Source: Kangiellaceae bacterium
GTDB lineage: Bacteria; Pseudomonadota; Gammaproteobacteria; Enterobacterales; Kangiellaceae
Direction of reading: 5' to 3'
NCBI GenBank assembly: GCA_013373015.1
Contig: JABXIQ010000026.1
Span: 1 to 64,000 of the forward strand
DNA: 64,000 nucleotides
Shown here: one piece after another, positions 1-9,448 of the stretch
Layout of the letters: each line of letters begins with the position of its first letter
Position numbering within the stretch: position 1 is the first letter of the stretch
The notes under the pieces: model-generated
Databases searched by the model: none
What the model saw: the letters and a program-made list of their open reading frames with translations, nothing else
Told to the model about the DNA's origin: nothing
Made by a program: the position numbers and the translations under genes

Positions 1-3000
1 AGTACGCTTTTTAGTTAAACGACCTAGTGCATCATAGGAGTCGTAATAGGTATATTGCCAACTGGACACGCCTCCATTGAGCTTGATGTCCATGGTCTTT
101 TGACCTTTATTGTTATGGCGTGTTTGATTGTAGTACCAATGATTGTTATTGAAATTACGAGTAATAGAATACACATGACGATTAAGATTATCGTAATAAT
201 TATAAGTATCTGCCGCTCCCTTTGCTCGCGTTAAAACACGATATTTTGCTTTTAGGCCAGTACTTTGAGGACACCAAGCACTACCGCTATTAACCCCACT
301 ACACCACCAGTAAGCCATCCACTGCGTCGGTTCACCCGGCAGCTTCGTCGAGCGCACGCGACCAAAAGCATCGTAAGTCATGGTCGTGACTTGACCATTG
401 GGGTCAGTCACTTGTGTCGCTTGACCGTGAATCGGGTCAGTCACGGTTGTGGTTTCATGATTCAAAGTGTTTTTGATACTGTTCACGAAGTAACCATCAG
501 CGGTATAGCCTGTGGTTACCACGCGATTCGGCATATCAGCGCCCGTGTAGTAATCACCATTGGTTGTAACCTTAGTTGGCAGACCATAAGAGTTATACTC
601 GGTCCAAACATTCGCCTTTAAGTTTGTTGCATTACTTGCACCTAAAAGAGGTGTCGTTTCTATTGAGGTTGGAAGTCTTTGAATGTTGTCCCAAGCCTTA
701 TAAGTTGTCTTAACCGACTTATCAAAGTCTGAGCCCGATTCAGTCTGGGCAAAACCTGTAGCACCGATATCCCGATTAGCTACCGCTTTGGTGGTAACCG
801 TTTGAGTATTGGGTTTACACAGCCACCAGTTGCTAGTATCTGCAGTGTGATAAGCCGTGCTGGTTTCACTTTCCGTCTTGTTGGAAGCGTTGATATCTTC
901 TTGATAATAACTACGAGCAAACGTCTGACAGCCGTTGCTGTTAAACTGAGAATACTGATATTTCTCCGATAACCAGCTGGTACCCACCGCCAAAGTAGAA
1001 CCTTGAGCAGAGCTCGTCGAGTAGCTGTATTCCTTTTGAACTCTTGGAGCCACCCAATAACGATTATCTGCGGCTGCCCCTTCTAAAACATGCCCTGAGA
1101 AATTTGTTTGTGCGTTATAAACTGTCGTTTTGTACACGCCATCTCGCCATAAATCCCAGTCATAAATCGTTTGAGCAATAGGGCGTGTTTTACAGTCTTC
1201 ACCTCCACTTGCTATTAAACAGGTTCTTGTTTCTTCTAACTTTCCAGCTAGTGGGAACTTTTGATGGAAATCACTTACCGAGCGAATACGCTTGCTTGCA
1301 TCACTATCCGATAAGTCATCTACCATTATTGATTTAAACCCTTGGAAACCACGGCCTTGAGTATTAAACATCGCTCCGCGATAGCGATATTCAGTAGCGT
1401 TTAGCCCACCAATACCATCCGATTGTTTATATTCATCAACAACATACATATTTGAAGTAAAATGAATATAGTTTGCATCGTTATAACGCTCTGCATGACT
1501 TTGTACTGCATTATAAAAATTGTCTTGAGTGCTAGTTGCATTGATAGCTTTATAACTCCACTGATTTTCGACATTTAAGCCATTTGTAACCTTTTTAATC
1601 ACATCATATTGTGTTCCGATAAATTGGTCTGAAACCTCCATCATGGTGTAGGCTACTGGTCGCGTTTCACCTTGCAGGTTTCTTACAGGCTCACCCTTAA
1701 AAGTCCAAAACTCTTCATTACTATCATTATCTAGATCCTGCCAACTACCCATTACTCCGTACTTCGCTCTTACCTTCCACGTTGGAAGTTGTTTATGAAC
1801 AAATGTATAACCAGAGCTTGTTTTTTCCAATACAAGAGCTGAAACATAGAACCAGCTATGATCGGGACCATATGCATTAGCCACATAATTTTGATAACCA
1901 CAACTTGTTCCAGGCTCGTATTGATCAGGAAGCTGACCGCCTTCTTGACCTTCAATATTACAAGCTGGATAAGGAAGCTCGGCATAAGGGAGTGTTGGAA
2001 CTTGTGTATTTGAACCGGGCTTTGGAATAACAATATCAGTGGTTCCATTACCATCAACATCCATAAAGTTAATCACACCTGAAAACATTGGGCTGCAAGG
2101 TGCACTTGAAGGATTATATGCACAAGTTGCTCCTAAACTGGTTGTGCTGTATGGCGTGCTAAATCTCAAGTCACCTTCATTAATCTGAATCTTCCAAGCA
2201 CCACCGCCGTGATCCAAATAGATTAAATCTAATAAACCATCACCATTAAAATCGGCATGATTATAATACCGGTCTTGCCCCACAACAGAGCTTGAAACGT
2301 TTAATTGACTATATGTCTTCTTTGTAAAGCTTGGGGTATTAATATTCGTTGTTGTATTAACTAAAATAAACGGTTCTGTATAGGGCGTACTTACTGTACG
2401 ATAAGCACCAATAAGTATGTCAGTTAACCCATCACCATTAATGTCTGGTAAGCTAAAACTTCCATGTGTTTTTAAGGCTCCAAACCCTCCAATATAATCA
2501 ATACTATCTGGTAAGTTATAAATACTACCTTTTGCAGAATATTGAATAACTGTTGGACTAGTAGAGGTATTCAAATATAAATACAGGTGCCAATCATTAT
2601 TTGTTGTTGAGCTGGTTCGAGAAACTAAGATATCTTGCTTACCATCACTATTAATATCTGCCACTTCAAAGTGTTGTTGCTCATTTAGTGAACCGTTAGG
2701 GTCGTATTTAAAAGGAACTCCTGTCGATCCTTTATCAACCCAACTGTTAGTCTCGGGATTCCAACTAACAACATGCAGATACCCATTCTTTAACCTTAAC
2801 CAGTCAGCTAAGCCATCATTATCAATATCCTTATAATAAAAAGAGCCTTGTCTTGGGCTATAAAATATTCGATGCCCCGGAATATCTATATCTCTTACAC
2901 GCTGACCGTTTTTTGTGAAAATTACATCGTGACTTTGTGTTCCAAGATAAAATCGCTCTAATATCCCATCACCATCAAAATCACCTAACTCATGAGATGT

Positions 3001-4665
3001 ACCACCTGGAATACTAGTTGGATCGATATCCTTTTGTTGCTTTGTTCTATAAGCATCATCCCAGTCAAAAGTAGTTTTCGGCAAGCAATAAGCGGATCCA
3101 TTTTGATATGCACACTCAGTTACATCTCGCAAAAGTGAACGTTCACTTTGCGCACTTACTGAACCGTAATTCAAACGATATTCTCGCAAAACTTGTGTCT
3201 GATATTTGGTTTGAATTTTACTTAATCGTTTAGTATTACGAGTTAAGCCTCCAGCCAGATATGAAGAAGTATCATCAGTTCGATTTTCATAGATAAATTC
3301 CACATGACGGTCACCATCAGTAGAATCCATTCCTGTATAATGAATACTCTTTAGTTTATATTCACCAGAACCATAATTATGGTAGTCATAGGTGATGTTA
3401 TTTCTATTTGTCGCTCGGTCTTCGACTTGTGACAAGGCCCAAGACAAAACCTCAGTTCGTCCTTCGGCAATGTGTTTACTATTAACTCGGGTTCCATACC
3501 AGCTAATACGTCCATCCTTATGCTCCACTTTGAAAGTAGCTCCCGGGCTATTTAAACCACCGCTTTGCGTCACTCGTGCAAAACTATCAATTTCTGTTCT
3601 ATATTGCGCCCCAGAATAGCCATAGGTTCCTGTAGTCAAGGTTAAGCGCTGCCCATCTAAGCACAGTCGATCGGTAGCTAAACTATAAGTAACATTTTTT
3701 GTAAAACCATCTTGTGCATAGGTTTGCCCGCAACGATGAATGCTTGAACCAGCCGACAGACTCCAACCAACACCCGCGATACCATTACCAGAGCGCGAAG
3801 AATAGTTAAGAGACACTGAAGGTTGCATACCTTTACGGCCTGGTGGAATAACAATAGGGATATGATAAGTAGCAGCGCCGCCTGATACCCCACCTGAACC
3901 TTCTAAGGCTCCTACGTTGGTGTTACCTGTAATAGCAGGAGTATCACCAGACCATGAGGCGTCAGGCACAGAGCCACCAGTATTACTCCAATTACCATTT
4001 GCTTGTGGAATGCTTACAACCACATCAGAAGAAGTTTTTGGGCTTCCGCAACCTGCACTATTACAACCACGGGCCTGATAAGCATAAGTGCCATTGTCTT
4101 TACCGGATATCGCTTTACTACGACTCGTGCCATTATTTACCCAAGAGCCCCAACTTCCATTTGTAGACTCTCTATACTCGTAACGAGTGGGACTATTGCT
4201 TGATGCTCCCCAGGAAACGGTATAAACGCCATCAGTGCTGGTTGAGCCATCACTAATACTGATTGAAGATGGAGTGCCAGGAATCGAAACCACACTAACC
4301 GTTATCGTATTACTCGTTTGAGCTGAGCTACACGAAGGGATCGCTAAAATATTACAAGCTCTAACCTGATATGCATAAGAGCCATTAGCCTTGCCTGTGA
4401 AATTAACACTCGTTCCCGTATATACATCAGTCCAAGTTGATCCCCAAGAACCATTAACACTCTCACGCCATTGGTAATAAGCACCATTAACACTAGACCA
4501 ACTTAAAGAATATGAACCATTTGATGATGACGATGGAACCGACACCGTCGCAGGGGCAGGAGGAGTTGGCTGAACAATAGGATCTTCTGCATACACTTTA
4601 TGTGAAATGCTAATTAATGCTATAAAGCACATATAAATATAGAACTTTAATATTTTGCTGAGCAT
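1..4665 (-). CDS. SpvB/TcB-like Rhs-family secreted protein, 3' end outside window
   Basis: The reading frame is open for 1555 codons from an ATG at 4665 to the left edge, so the C-terminus is missing. A signal peptide of about 26 residues ends in VYA. Two fibronectin-III-like modules follow (about 30-120 and 121-215), each with a repeated YRES-NGSWGS style segment. A SpvB-type segment (YHIPIVIPPGRKGMQPSV, SLNYSSRSGNGIAGVGWSL) lies near residues 265-300. From about 565 to 980 there are FG-GAP/VCBS calcium-binding repeats (DFDGDG, DINSDGKQD, DINGDGLTD, DFNGDGLLD, DVDGNGTTD). Rhs/YD repeats begin near 1430 (TYDAFGRVRST, YYDSYDALGRL). This is the architecture of the B-component/Rhs shell that encapsulates a C-terminal toxin in Tc and polymorphic toxin systems. 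The toxin tip cannot be seen here, so toxicity is inferred. The gene diverges from a small secreted protein and a hybrid sensor that may control it. Confidence 0.85.
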   Translation of the reverse strand, partial: MLSKILKFYIYMCFIALISISHKVYAEDPIVQPTPPAPATVSVPSSSSNGSYSLSWSSVNGAYYQWRESVNGSWGSTWTDVYTGTSVNFTGKANGSYAYQVRACNILAIPSCSSAQTSNTITVSVVSIPGTPSSISISDGSTSTDGVYTVSWGASSNSPTRYEYRESTNGSWGSWVNNGTSRSKAISGKDNGTYAYQARGCNSAGCGSPKTSSDVVVSIPQANGNWSNTGGSVPDASWSGDTPAITGNTNVGALEGSGGVSGGAATYHIPIVIPPGRKGMQPSVSLNYSSRSGNGIAGVGWSLSAGSSIHRCGQTYAQDGFTKNVTYSLATDRLCLDGQRLTLTTGTYGYSGAQYRTEIDSFARVTQSGGLNSPGATFKVEHKDGRISWYGTRVNSKHIAEGRTEVLSWALSQVEDRATNRNNITYDYHNYGSGEYKLKSIHYTGMDSTDGDRHVEFIYENRTDDTSSYLAGGLTRNTKRLSKIQTKYQTQVLREYRLNYGSVSAQSERSLLRDVTECAYQNGSAYCLPKTTFDWDDAYRTKQQKDIDPTSIPGGTSHELGDFDGDGILERFYLGTQSHDVIFTKNGQRVRDIDIPGHRIFYSPRQGSFYYKDIDNDGLADWLRLKNGYLHVVSWNPETNSWVDKGSTGVPFKYDPNGSLNEQQHFEVADINSDGKQDILVSRTSSTTNNDWHLYLYLNTSTSPTVIQYSAKGSIYNLPDSIDYIGGFGALKTHGSFSLPDINGDGLTDILIGAYRTVSTPYTEPFILVNTTTNINTPSFTKKTYSQLNVSSSVVGQDRYYNHADFNGDGLLDLIYLDHGGGAWKIQINEGDLRFSTPYSTTSLGATCAYNPSSAPCSPMFSGVINFMDVDGNGTTDIVIPKPGSNTQVPTLPYAELPYPACNIEGQEGGQLPDQYEPGTSCGYQNYVANAYGPDHSWFYVSALVLEKTSSGYTFVHKQLPTWKVRAKYGVMGSWQDLDNDSNEEFWTFKGEPVRNLQGETRPVAYTMMEVSDQFIGTQYDVIKKVTNGLNVENQWSYKAINATSTQDNFYNAVQSHAERYNDANYIHFTSNMYVVDEYKQSDGIGGLNATEYRYRGAMFNTQGRGFQGFKSIMVDDLSDSDASKRIRSVSDFHQKFPLAGKLEETRTCLIASGGEDCKTRPIAQTIYDWDLWRDGVYKTTVYNAQTNFSGHVLEGAAADNRYWVAPRVQKEYSYSTSSAQGSTLAVGTSWLSEKYQYSQFNSNGCQTFARSYYQEDINASNKTESETSTAYHTADTSNWWLCKPNTQTVTTKAVANRDIGATGFAQTESGSDFDKSVKTTYKAWDNIQRLPTSIETTPLLGASNATNLKANVWTEYNSYGLPTKVTTNGDYYTGADMPNRVVTTGYTADGYFVNSIKNTLNHETTTVTDPIHGQATQVTDPNGQVTTMTYDAFGRVRSTKLPGEPTQWMAYWWCSGVNSGSAWCPQSTGLKAKYRVLTRAKGAADTYNYYDNLNRHVYSITRNFNNNHWYYNQTRHNNKGQKTMDIKLNGGVSSWQYTYYDSYDALGRLTKKRT

Positions 4666-4917
4666 GCTTATTACCTGTTAACTCAATGAGATGAACGCTT
4701 TTCAAGCGGATAAATAAAGTCTTATTTTATTAACTGATACTCGCAAAAACTTGCCCGTACAGGCTAAGTTATTGACATTTTAGGACGAAATGTTGTTTGA
4801 GCAGGACAAATCCTTGTTATCCCAGGTTATGAGTTTGATTTGGATGCAAATTTGCATTACATTGCGGCCTATGTTGCAAACCCGCAATAGAACCAAATCA
4901 TTTCAAAGGTATTGTGT
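4666..4917. promoter_or_regulatory. divergent intergenic region with candidate operators
   Basis: This 252-bp region separates the Rhs-like gene from the small-protein/sensor operon. It holds two direct repeats starting AGGAC at 4782 and 4803, exactly 21 bp apart (7 of 10 positions match). The perfect palindrome ATGCAAATTTGCAT lies at 4844-4857. An inverted repeat ATTGCGG (4861-4867)/CCGCAAT (4882-4888) lies just before the start codon of the next gene. A TTGACA hexamer occurs at 4772-4777, but no convincing -10 sits at the right distance. The arrangement suggests coordinated control of both directions; the binding proteins are unknown. Confidence 0.45.
4844..4860. promoter_or_regulatory. 17-bp element with perfect 14-bp palindrome, copy 1
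   Basis: ATGCAAATTTGCATTAC is found identically at 10881-10897. Both copies lie just upstream of a gene for a small secreted protein beginning MKK, and each of those genes sits beside a propeller-type sensor or regulator. The core ATGCAAATTTGCAT is a perfect palindrome, which suits a dimeric DNA-binding protein. Its function is inferred from position only. Confidence 0.5.
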
Positions 4918-5253
4918 ATGAAAAAACTATTAATTATTTGTTCTTTTATAGTACTGGCTAGCATCAGCACCAATCAGGCATTTTCAAATGACACTGGTGG
5001 AATCTGGGGACCTGGATCATATTTAGAGAGGTGTTATCACAATGATGCCTATTTAGGTGACATTTCTCCAATGCAAATATCCTTAGGTTTAACCTGTGAC
5101 GATGTATTTGCTTGGAATATAAACAACGAACACCAGCATTCAACCGAATATACCTTTAAGTACATTTATAGGAATGGTGTTCAAGTTCCAGTTCATGAGA
5201 AATCTGTCCACTCTGTAGAAGATTGCGTGGTAACATCTACTCCATTCTTCTAA
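4918..5253 (+). CDS. small secreted protein of unknown function
   Basis: This 111-residue protein starts at ATG 4918, preceded by AAAGGT at 4905-4910; a TTG six bases earlier is possible but less likely. The N-terminus is a clear Sec signal peptide (MKKLLIICSFIVLASISTNQ) with probable cleavage after AFS. The mature part is about 88 residues with three cysteines (RCYHND, LTCDD, EDCVV) and no family I recognise. It ends 15 bp before the ATG of the large hybrid sensor kinase, so the two are probably one operon. A periplasmic partner or ligand carrier for the sensor is a reasonable guess, but nothing in the sequence proves it. Confidence 0.7.
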   Translation: MKKLLIICSFIVLASISTNQAFSNDTGGIWGPGSYLERCYHNDAYLGDISPMQISLGLTCDDVFAWNINNEHQHSTEYTFKYIYRNGVQVPVHEKSVHSVEDCVVTSTPFF

Positions 5254-5268
5254 TTCAAATTGGTCATT

Positions 5269-8200
5269 ATGCGCAGGGTTATCCCATTTATTATTCTTTT
5301 ATTGTGGTTTAACTCTGTCAATTCACTAGAAATTGCAATTAATGATACACATTTTAATAAACTAACGGTAGAACAAGGCCTTGCTAACCGTGTAGTCAGA
5401 GCTATAGTCCAAGATAATCAGGGTTATATATGGCTCGGCACCCCTCGTGGTTTATCTCGTTTTGATGGTTATAAAGTCAAAACCTTTAAGCTCTCTTCTG
5501 ATGACCTTGATTCCTTAGATAAAAATAATATCCAATCGCTACACGTTGATAAATATAATCGTCTGTGGGTTGGTACTTGGGACAGCGGTTTAAATCAGTT
5601 CCAAAATGATAAACTTATTAGATACTCAACCAATCTAACTGATGACCACAATAATTATAAACCACTAAAGGATGTTTTTTCTTTAGATAGTACTCAGCAA
5701 TATCTACTTATAGCTTCTGAGCAAGGTGTTAGTAAGCTCGATTTAGATACAAATAAAATCGAAAAGCTTAACCTAAACAATAATGGCGAACCTTATGAAG
5801 ACGATATCTATAATATAGCCGTATTATCAGAAGATAGTGCTTTTATAGCTGGTTTAGATATGATTGGTGAGCTTAATCTAAATACTGGTGCTATTTCAAA
5901 TATCAACTCTCTATTTCCTTTAGATGATCGAATTTTTAAGGCTTTGCATAAAGATCAGAAGGGAAATATCTGGATTGGAACTCACAAAGGATTGTATCTT
6001 TATAAAAGGCAACTCAAAACACTTAAGAAGTTCGAACACCCTTTGTTTAATACAAGGATATTTGGTATCACTTCTGATACCAATGGTGTTTATGTAGGCA
6101 CCTTTGGAAACGGTGTCATTAGAATTGACCAAAATTCAAATTTTACTGTTTTTAATAAACAACAAGGCAATGATAGTTCATTATCAGATAGTGTCGGTTT
6201 CAGTCTTTTCATTGATAAATCAAATACGCTCTGGATTGGAACTTTTAATGGTGGTCTTAACTATATAAATACACAAAACTTATCTCTTCAGAAGATTAGC
6301 CCCATTTCATCAGGGTTTGAATGCCTAACCAATCAAACAATATACAGCTTATATGGTTCAAGTAATCAACTGCTTTACATTGGTTCTGAGGCAGGCCTGT
6401 TCAAAATAGGAAAAGATAGCTGTATTCATTACAAAACGCTTTTACCAACTGATAAAAGAATACGCATAGCTGTCATCAAAGAAATTCTTGAGCATATTTG
6501 GATCGGAACAAACCACGGTTTATTCACAATCGATAATAAAAGCAACAGATTAATAAATGTAGATGAAGTTATTAGCAAAAGTCCTATAAATGACATAATT
6601 AAGTACGGTGATGCAGGTCTATTAATTGCCACATCAAATGGGCTCTTAATGTTTGACACAAACAACAAAATCCAAAAAAGTGTTTCGACCACAGCTATTG
6701 GAGAATCTGTTAATATCCATCAAATTACCAAACTCAATTCGCAAACATACTTGCTGTCTACAGACAAAGGGCTATGGTCATTAAACAATCAATTAGACGT
6801 GAGTCTATTCAGTGATTCTCTAGAAATTTCTCACAAGGTCGTAAACACTATTAAAGTTACCGATGCAGTTTTTGTGGGTCTAGAGCAATCCAACACTCTG
6901 TACCAGTTTAACCTCTCGGGAAAATTAATAAACCAGTTTGAATTCGAGGTGCCTAAAGACACCTTATTAGACATTATGTCTATTATTCACGATGGTGACT
7001 TTATTTGGGTAAGTACCGACCATGGATTATTCAGTGTAAATATCAAAAACCAAGAGCAAAAACATTTCTCAGTCCAAGACGGCCTACAAAGCAGTTCCTT
7101 TATTCGTAATTCCTCCTACCGCGCGCCCGACGGCAAGCTGTACTTTGGTGGACGTAATGGCTTCAATGCCTTCTATCCCGAAGACATCAAAGACAATCTG
7201 GTGCCGCCTAAGGTGGTTTTGACGGAGCTTCGTCGTTTTAACAAGGTGGTTGAGCCCAATATGTCTGCTGAGGACAGTGAGGCGATGGATGGTTTTAGCA
7301 TTGATACACCGATTGAATACCTTGAGGAGCTTGAGCTTGGCCATCGCGATTATGTGATGAGCTTAGAGTTCGCCGGCCTGCATTACGCCGACCCGATGCG
7401 CAACACCTATCAGTATAAGCTGGAGGGCTTGCACGAGGATTGGATTGATACCGATGCCTCCAATCGTGTCGCCACCTTCACCAATCTCGCGCCAGGTAAT
7501 TATGTGTTCCGTGTCCGCGCGGCCAATAAAGACGGCGTCTGGTCATTGCCTGAGGATGATGTGGCTCTGAACATTCGAGTCAACCCTGCCCCGTGGCTGT
7601 CTTGGTGGGCTTATACCTTGTATACCTTGTTCATGGTTGGTGCTATCCTGTGGTTTATCCGCTACCGCACCCAAGCAGCGGTGAAGCGCTCACAGGAGCT
7701 TGAGCTGGAAGTTGCCGCGCGCACTAAGGAAATCCACACCCAAAAAGAAGTGATTGAGGGGCTGCTAGAGCGTAAGAATGAACTGTTCGCCAACATTTCT
7801 CACGAGTTTAGAACACCACTCACCTTAATCCTAGGGCCGTTAGAGAAAGAGCTGAAAGCACTCGATAGCCCTAAGAACCCGAAACACTTAACCATGATTC
7901 AGCGTAATGCCAAACGCTTACTGGGCATGGTCGAGCAAATATTAAAGCTTACCGAGCTTAAAAAAGAAGAAACATTGCTTAAGCTGCCGCATGCGGTCAA
8001 CCCAGCTCTTGAAGCCATTGTGGAATCTTTTAAGCCTTTGGCCGAATCCAAACAGATTGGCTTGAGCTTAACGCTCGATGAGCCTTGCAATGTCCTTGCC
8101 TCAAACGATGCACTTGAAGTCATGCTCGGCAACCTCCTCTCTAACGCCATTAAATACACCCCTGAGGGTGGGAAGGCCAGCCTGACCAGTAAACGTTTTG

Positions 8201-9378
8201 AGGATAAAATCCAATTCAGCGTCACCGACACTGGTGTCGGTATGACTCCCGCACAGCAACAAGACATCTTCGAGCGTTTTGTACGACTCGATAAAACCAG
8301 TGACATCGCTGGTACCGGCATTGGCTTGTCTATCGTAAAAGAATTGGTCACCAGCCATCACGGCATCATTCAAGTTAGTAGCCAAGAAGGGCAAGGTTCA
8401 ACCTTCACCCTCACCCTGCCCACCACAGAGCAAGCGGCCACCAACGACAGCGTCACCCTACAATCGATTAGCCATCTGGTCAGCACCGAGCCACAAGAGC
8501 ATCAGCAGACAGTATCCCATGGCGGTGAACAAGGCAGTCTTAATCAAGACCAAGACACGGTACTGGTTATTGAAGACAACCCCGACATGCGTGACTACAT
8601 TGCTGAAGTCCTCTCCGCTGAATATCACTGCCTTACCGCTGATAGAGGCCAAGCAGGACTCGACATCGCCATTGAGCAAGTCCCCGACCTTATCATCTGT
8701 GACGTGATGATGCCCGGACTCAACGGCTATGAAGTCGCCAGACAACTCAGAGACGACGAGCGAACCTCGCATATCCCCATCGTCCTGCTTACCGCCAAAG
8801 GCGACAAGCACAGTCGTATCCAGGGCTGGAATGAAAACATCGACGATTACATGACCAAACCCTTTGATGAGCAGGAGCTACAAGCGCGCATCAGCAATAT
8901 ACTATCGGTTCGGAATATTCTACGTCGCAAAGCCGGACAAGAGCTTATTCAAAACGCTGAGCACACTCAACCATTAGCAAACGCATCGCTAAACAATAAC
9001 CCAGAATTACCCGAATCATCGCAGCAAGCACAGCCTGAAGCCCAACCCGAGCGCACCCTAAACAAAAAAGAACAAGCCTTCGTCGACAAACTGATGACCG
9101 TCATTACTAACAACTACTCCAACCCAGACTTCCAGCGCAAAGACATGGCGGCACTTATGTTTATCAGTGAAAGACAGCTGCAACGCAAGATTAAATCATT
9201 GATTGACCAGAATCCAAATGACATTTTGCGTGAATATCGACTCAACCAAGCCGCGAAACTCCTTAAAGAGGGAGAGCAAGTGACAACGGTCGCATTAGAG
9301 TGCGGGTATCACTCGATTTCGAGCTTTTCTAAGGTATTTAAAGCCCACTTTGAAACGCCACCAAAAAAATATTCATAG
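5269..9378 (+). CDS. hybrid two-component sensor/response regulator with AraC output (HTCS)
   Basis: This 1369-residue one-protein phosphorelay starts with a signal peptide or anchor. Reg_prop propeller repeats follow (GYIWLGTPRGLSRFDG, LWVGTWDSGL, GNIWIGTHKGL, LWIGTFNGGL, HIWIGTNHGL, FIWVSTDHGL). A Y_Y_Y domain lies at about 705-770 and a transmembrane helix near 778-797. The histidine kinase has an H-box (NISHEFRTPLTL, His about 845) and an ATPase domain (NLLSNAIKY near 955, DTGVGM). The receiver has its acceptor Asp near 1145 (DVMMPG) and KPF lysine, and an AraC-type helix-turn-helix fills about 1275 to the end. All key phosphorelay residues are present. A TTG at 5260 is an alternative start. 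In known members the periplasmic propeller reads an extracellular signal, often a glycan. Base composition changes sharply near 7081-7120: the sensor half is AT-rich and the kinase/receiver half GC-rich, suggesting a mosaic gene. Confidence 0.93.
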   Translation: MRRVIPFIILLLWFNSVNSLEIAINDTHFNKLTVEQGLANRVVRAIVQDNQGYIWLGTPRGLSRFDGYKVKTFKLSSDDLDSLDKNNIQSLHVDKYNRLWVGTWDSGLNQFQNDKLIRYSTNLTDDHNNYKPLKDVFSLDSTQQYLLIASEQGVSKLDLDTNKIEKLNLNNNGEPYEDDIYNIAVLSEDSAFIAGLDMIGELNLNTGAISNINSLFPLDDRIFKALHKDQKGNIWIGTHKGLYLYKRQLKTLKKFEHPLFNTRIFGITSDTNGVYVGTFGNGVIRIDQNSNFTVFNKQQGNDSSLSDSVGFSLFIDKSNTLWIGTFNGGLNYINTQNLSLQKISPISSGFECLTNQTIYSLYGSSNQLLYIGSEAGLFKIGKDSCIHYKTLLPTDKRIRIAVIKEILEHIWIGTNHGLFTIDNKSNRLINVDEVISKSPINDIIKYGDAGLLIATSNGLLMFDTNNKIQKSVSTTAIGESVNIHQITKLNSQTYLLSTDKGLWSLNNQLDVSLFSDSLEISHKVVNTIKVTDAVFVGLEQSNTLYQFNLSGKLINQFEFEVPKDTLLDIMSIIHDGDFIWVSTDHGLFSVNIKNQEQKHFSVQDGLQSSSFIRNSSYRAPDGKLYFGGRNGFNAFYPEDIKDNLVPPKVVLTELRRFNKVVEPNMSAEDSEAMDGFSIDTPIEYLEELELGHRDYVMSLEFAGLHYADPMRNTYQYKLEGLHEDWIDTDASNRVATFTNLAPGNYVFRVRAANKDGVWSLPEDDVALNIRVNPAPWLSWWAYTLYTLFMVGAILWFIRYRTQAAVKRSQELELEVAARTKEIHTQKEVIEGLLERKNELFANISHEFRTPLTLILGPLEKELKALDSPKNPKHLTMIQRNAKRLLGMVEQILKLTELKKEETLLKLPHAVNPALEAIVESFKPLAESKQIGLSLTLDEPCNVLASNDALEVMLGNLLSNAIKYTPEGGKASLTSKRFEDKIQFSVTDTGVGMTPAQQQDIFERFVRLDKTSDIAGTGIGLSIVKELVTSHHGIIQVSSQEGQGSTFTLTLPTTEQAATNDSVTLQSISHLVSTEPQEHQQTVSHGGEQGSLNQDQDTVLVIEDNPDMRDYIAEVLSAEYHCLTADRGQAGLDIAIEQVPDLIICDVMMPGLNGYEVARQLRDDERTSHIPIVLLTAKGDKHSRIQGWNENIDDYMTKPFDEQELQARISNILSVRNILRRKAGQELIQNAEHTQPLANASLNNNPELPESSQQAQPEAQPERTLNKKEQAFVDKLMTVITNNYSNPDFQRKDMAALMFISERQLQRKIKSLIDQNPNDILREYRLNQAAKLLKEGEQVTTVALECGYHSISSFSKVFKAHFETPPKKYS

Positions 9379-9417
9379 CAACGCTATTCAGATAAGTTCT
9401 TGTGAAAATGTAATAAA

Positions 9418-9436
9418 AGCCCGCAACTCGCGGGCT
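9418..9436. terminator. bidirectional intrinsic terminator
   Basis: A 7-bp GC-rich stem AGCCCGC/GCGGGCT with loop AACTC lies between the convergent sensor gene and terC. It is followed by TCTTTC on the plus strand and by TTTATTA on the minus strand, so it can serve both genes. Confidence 0.8.
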
Positions 9437-9448
9437 TCTTTCAATAAA

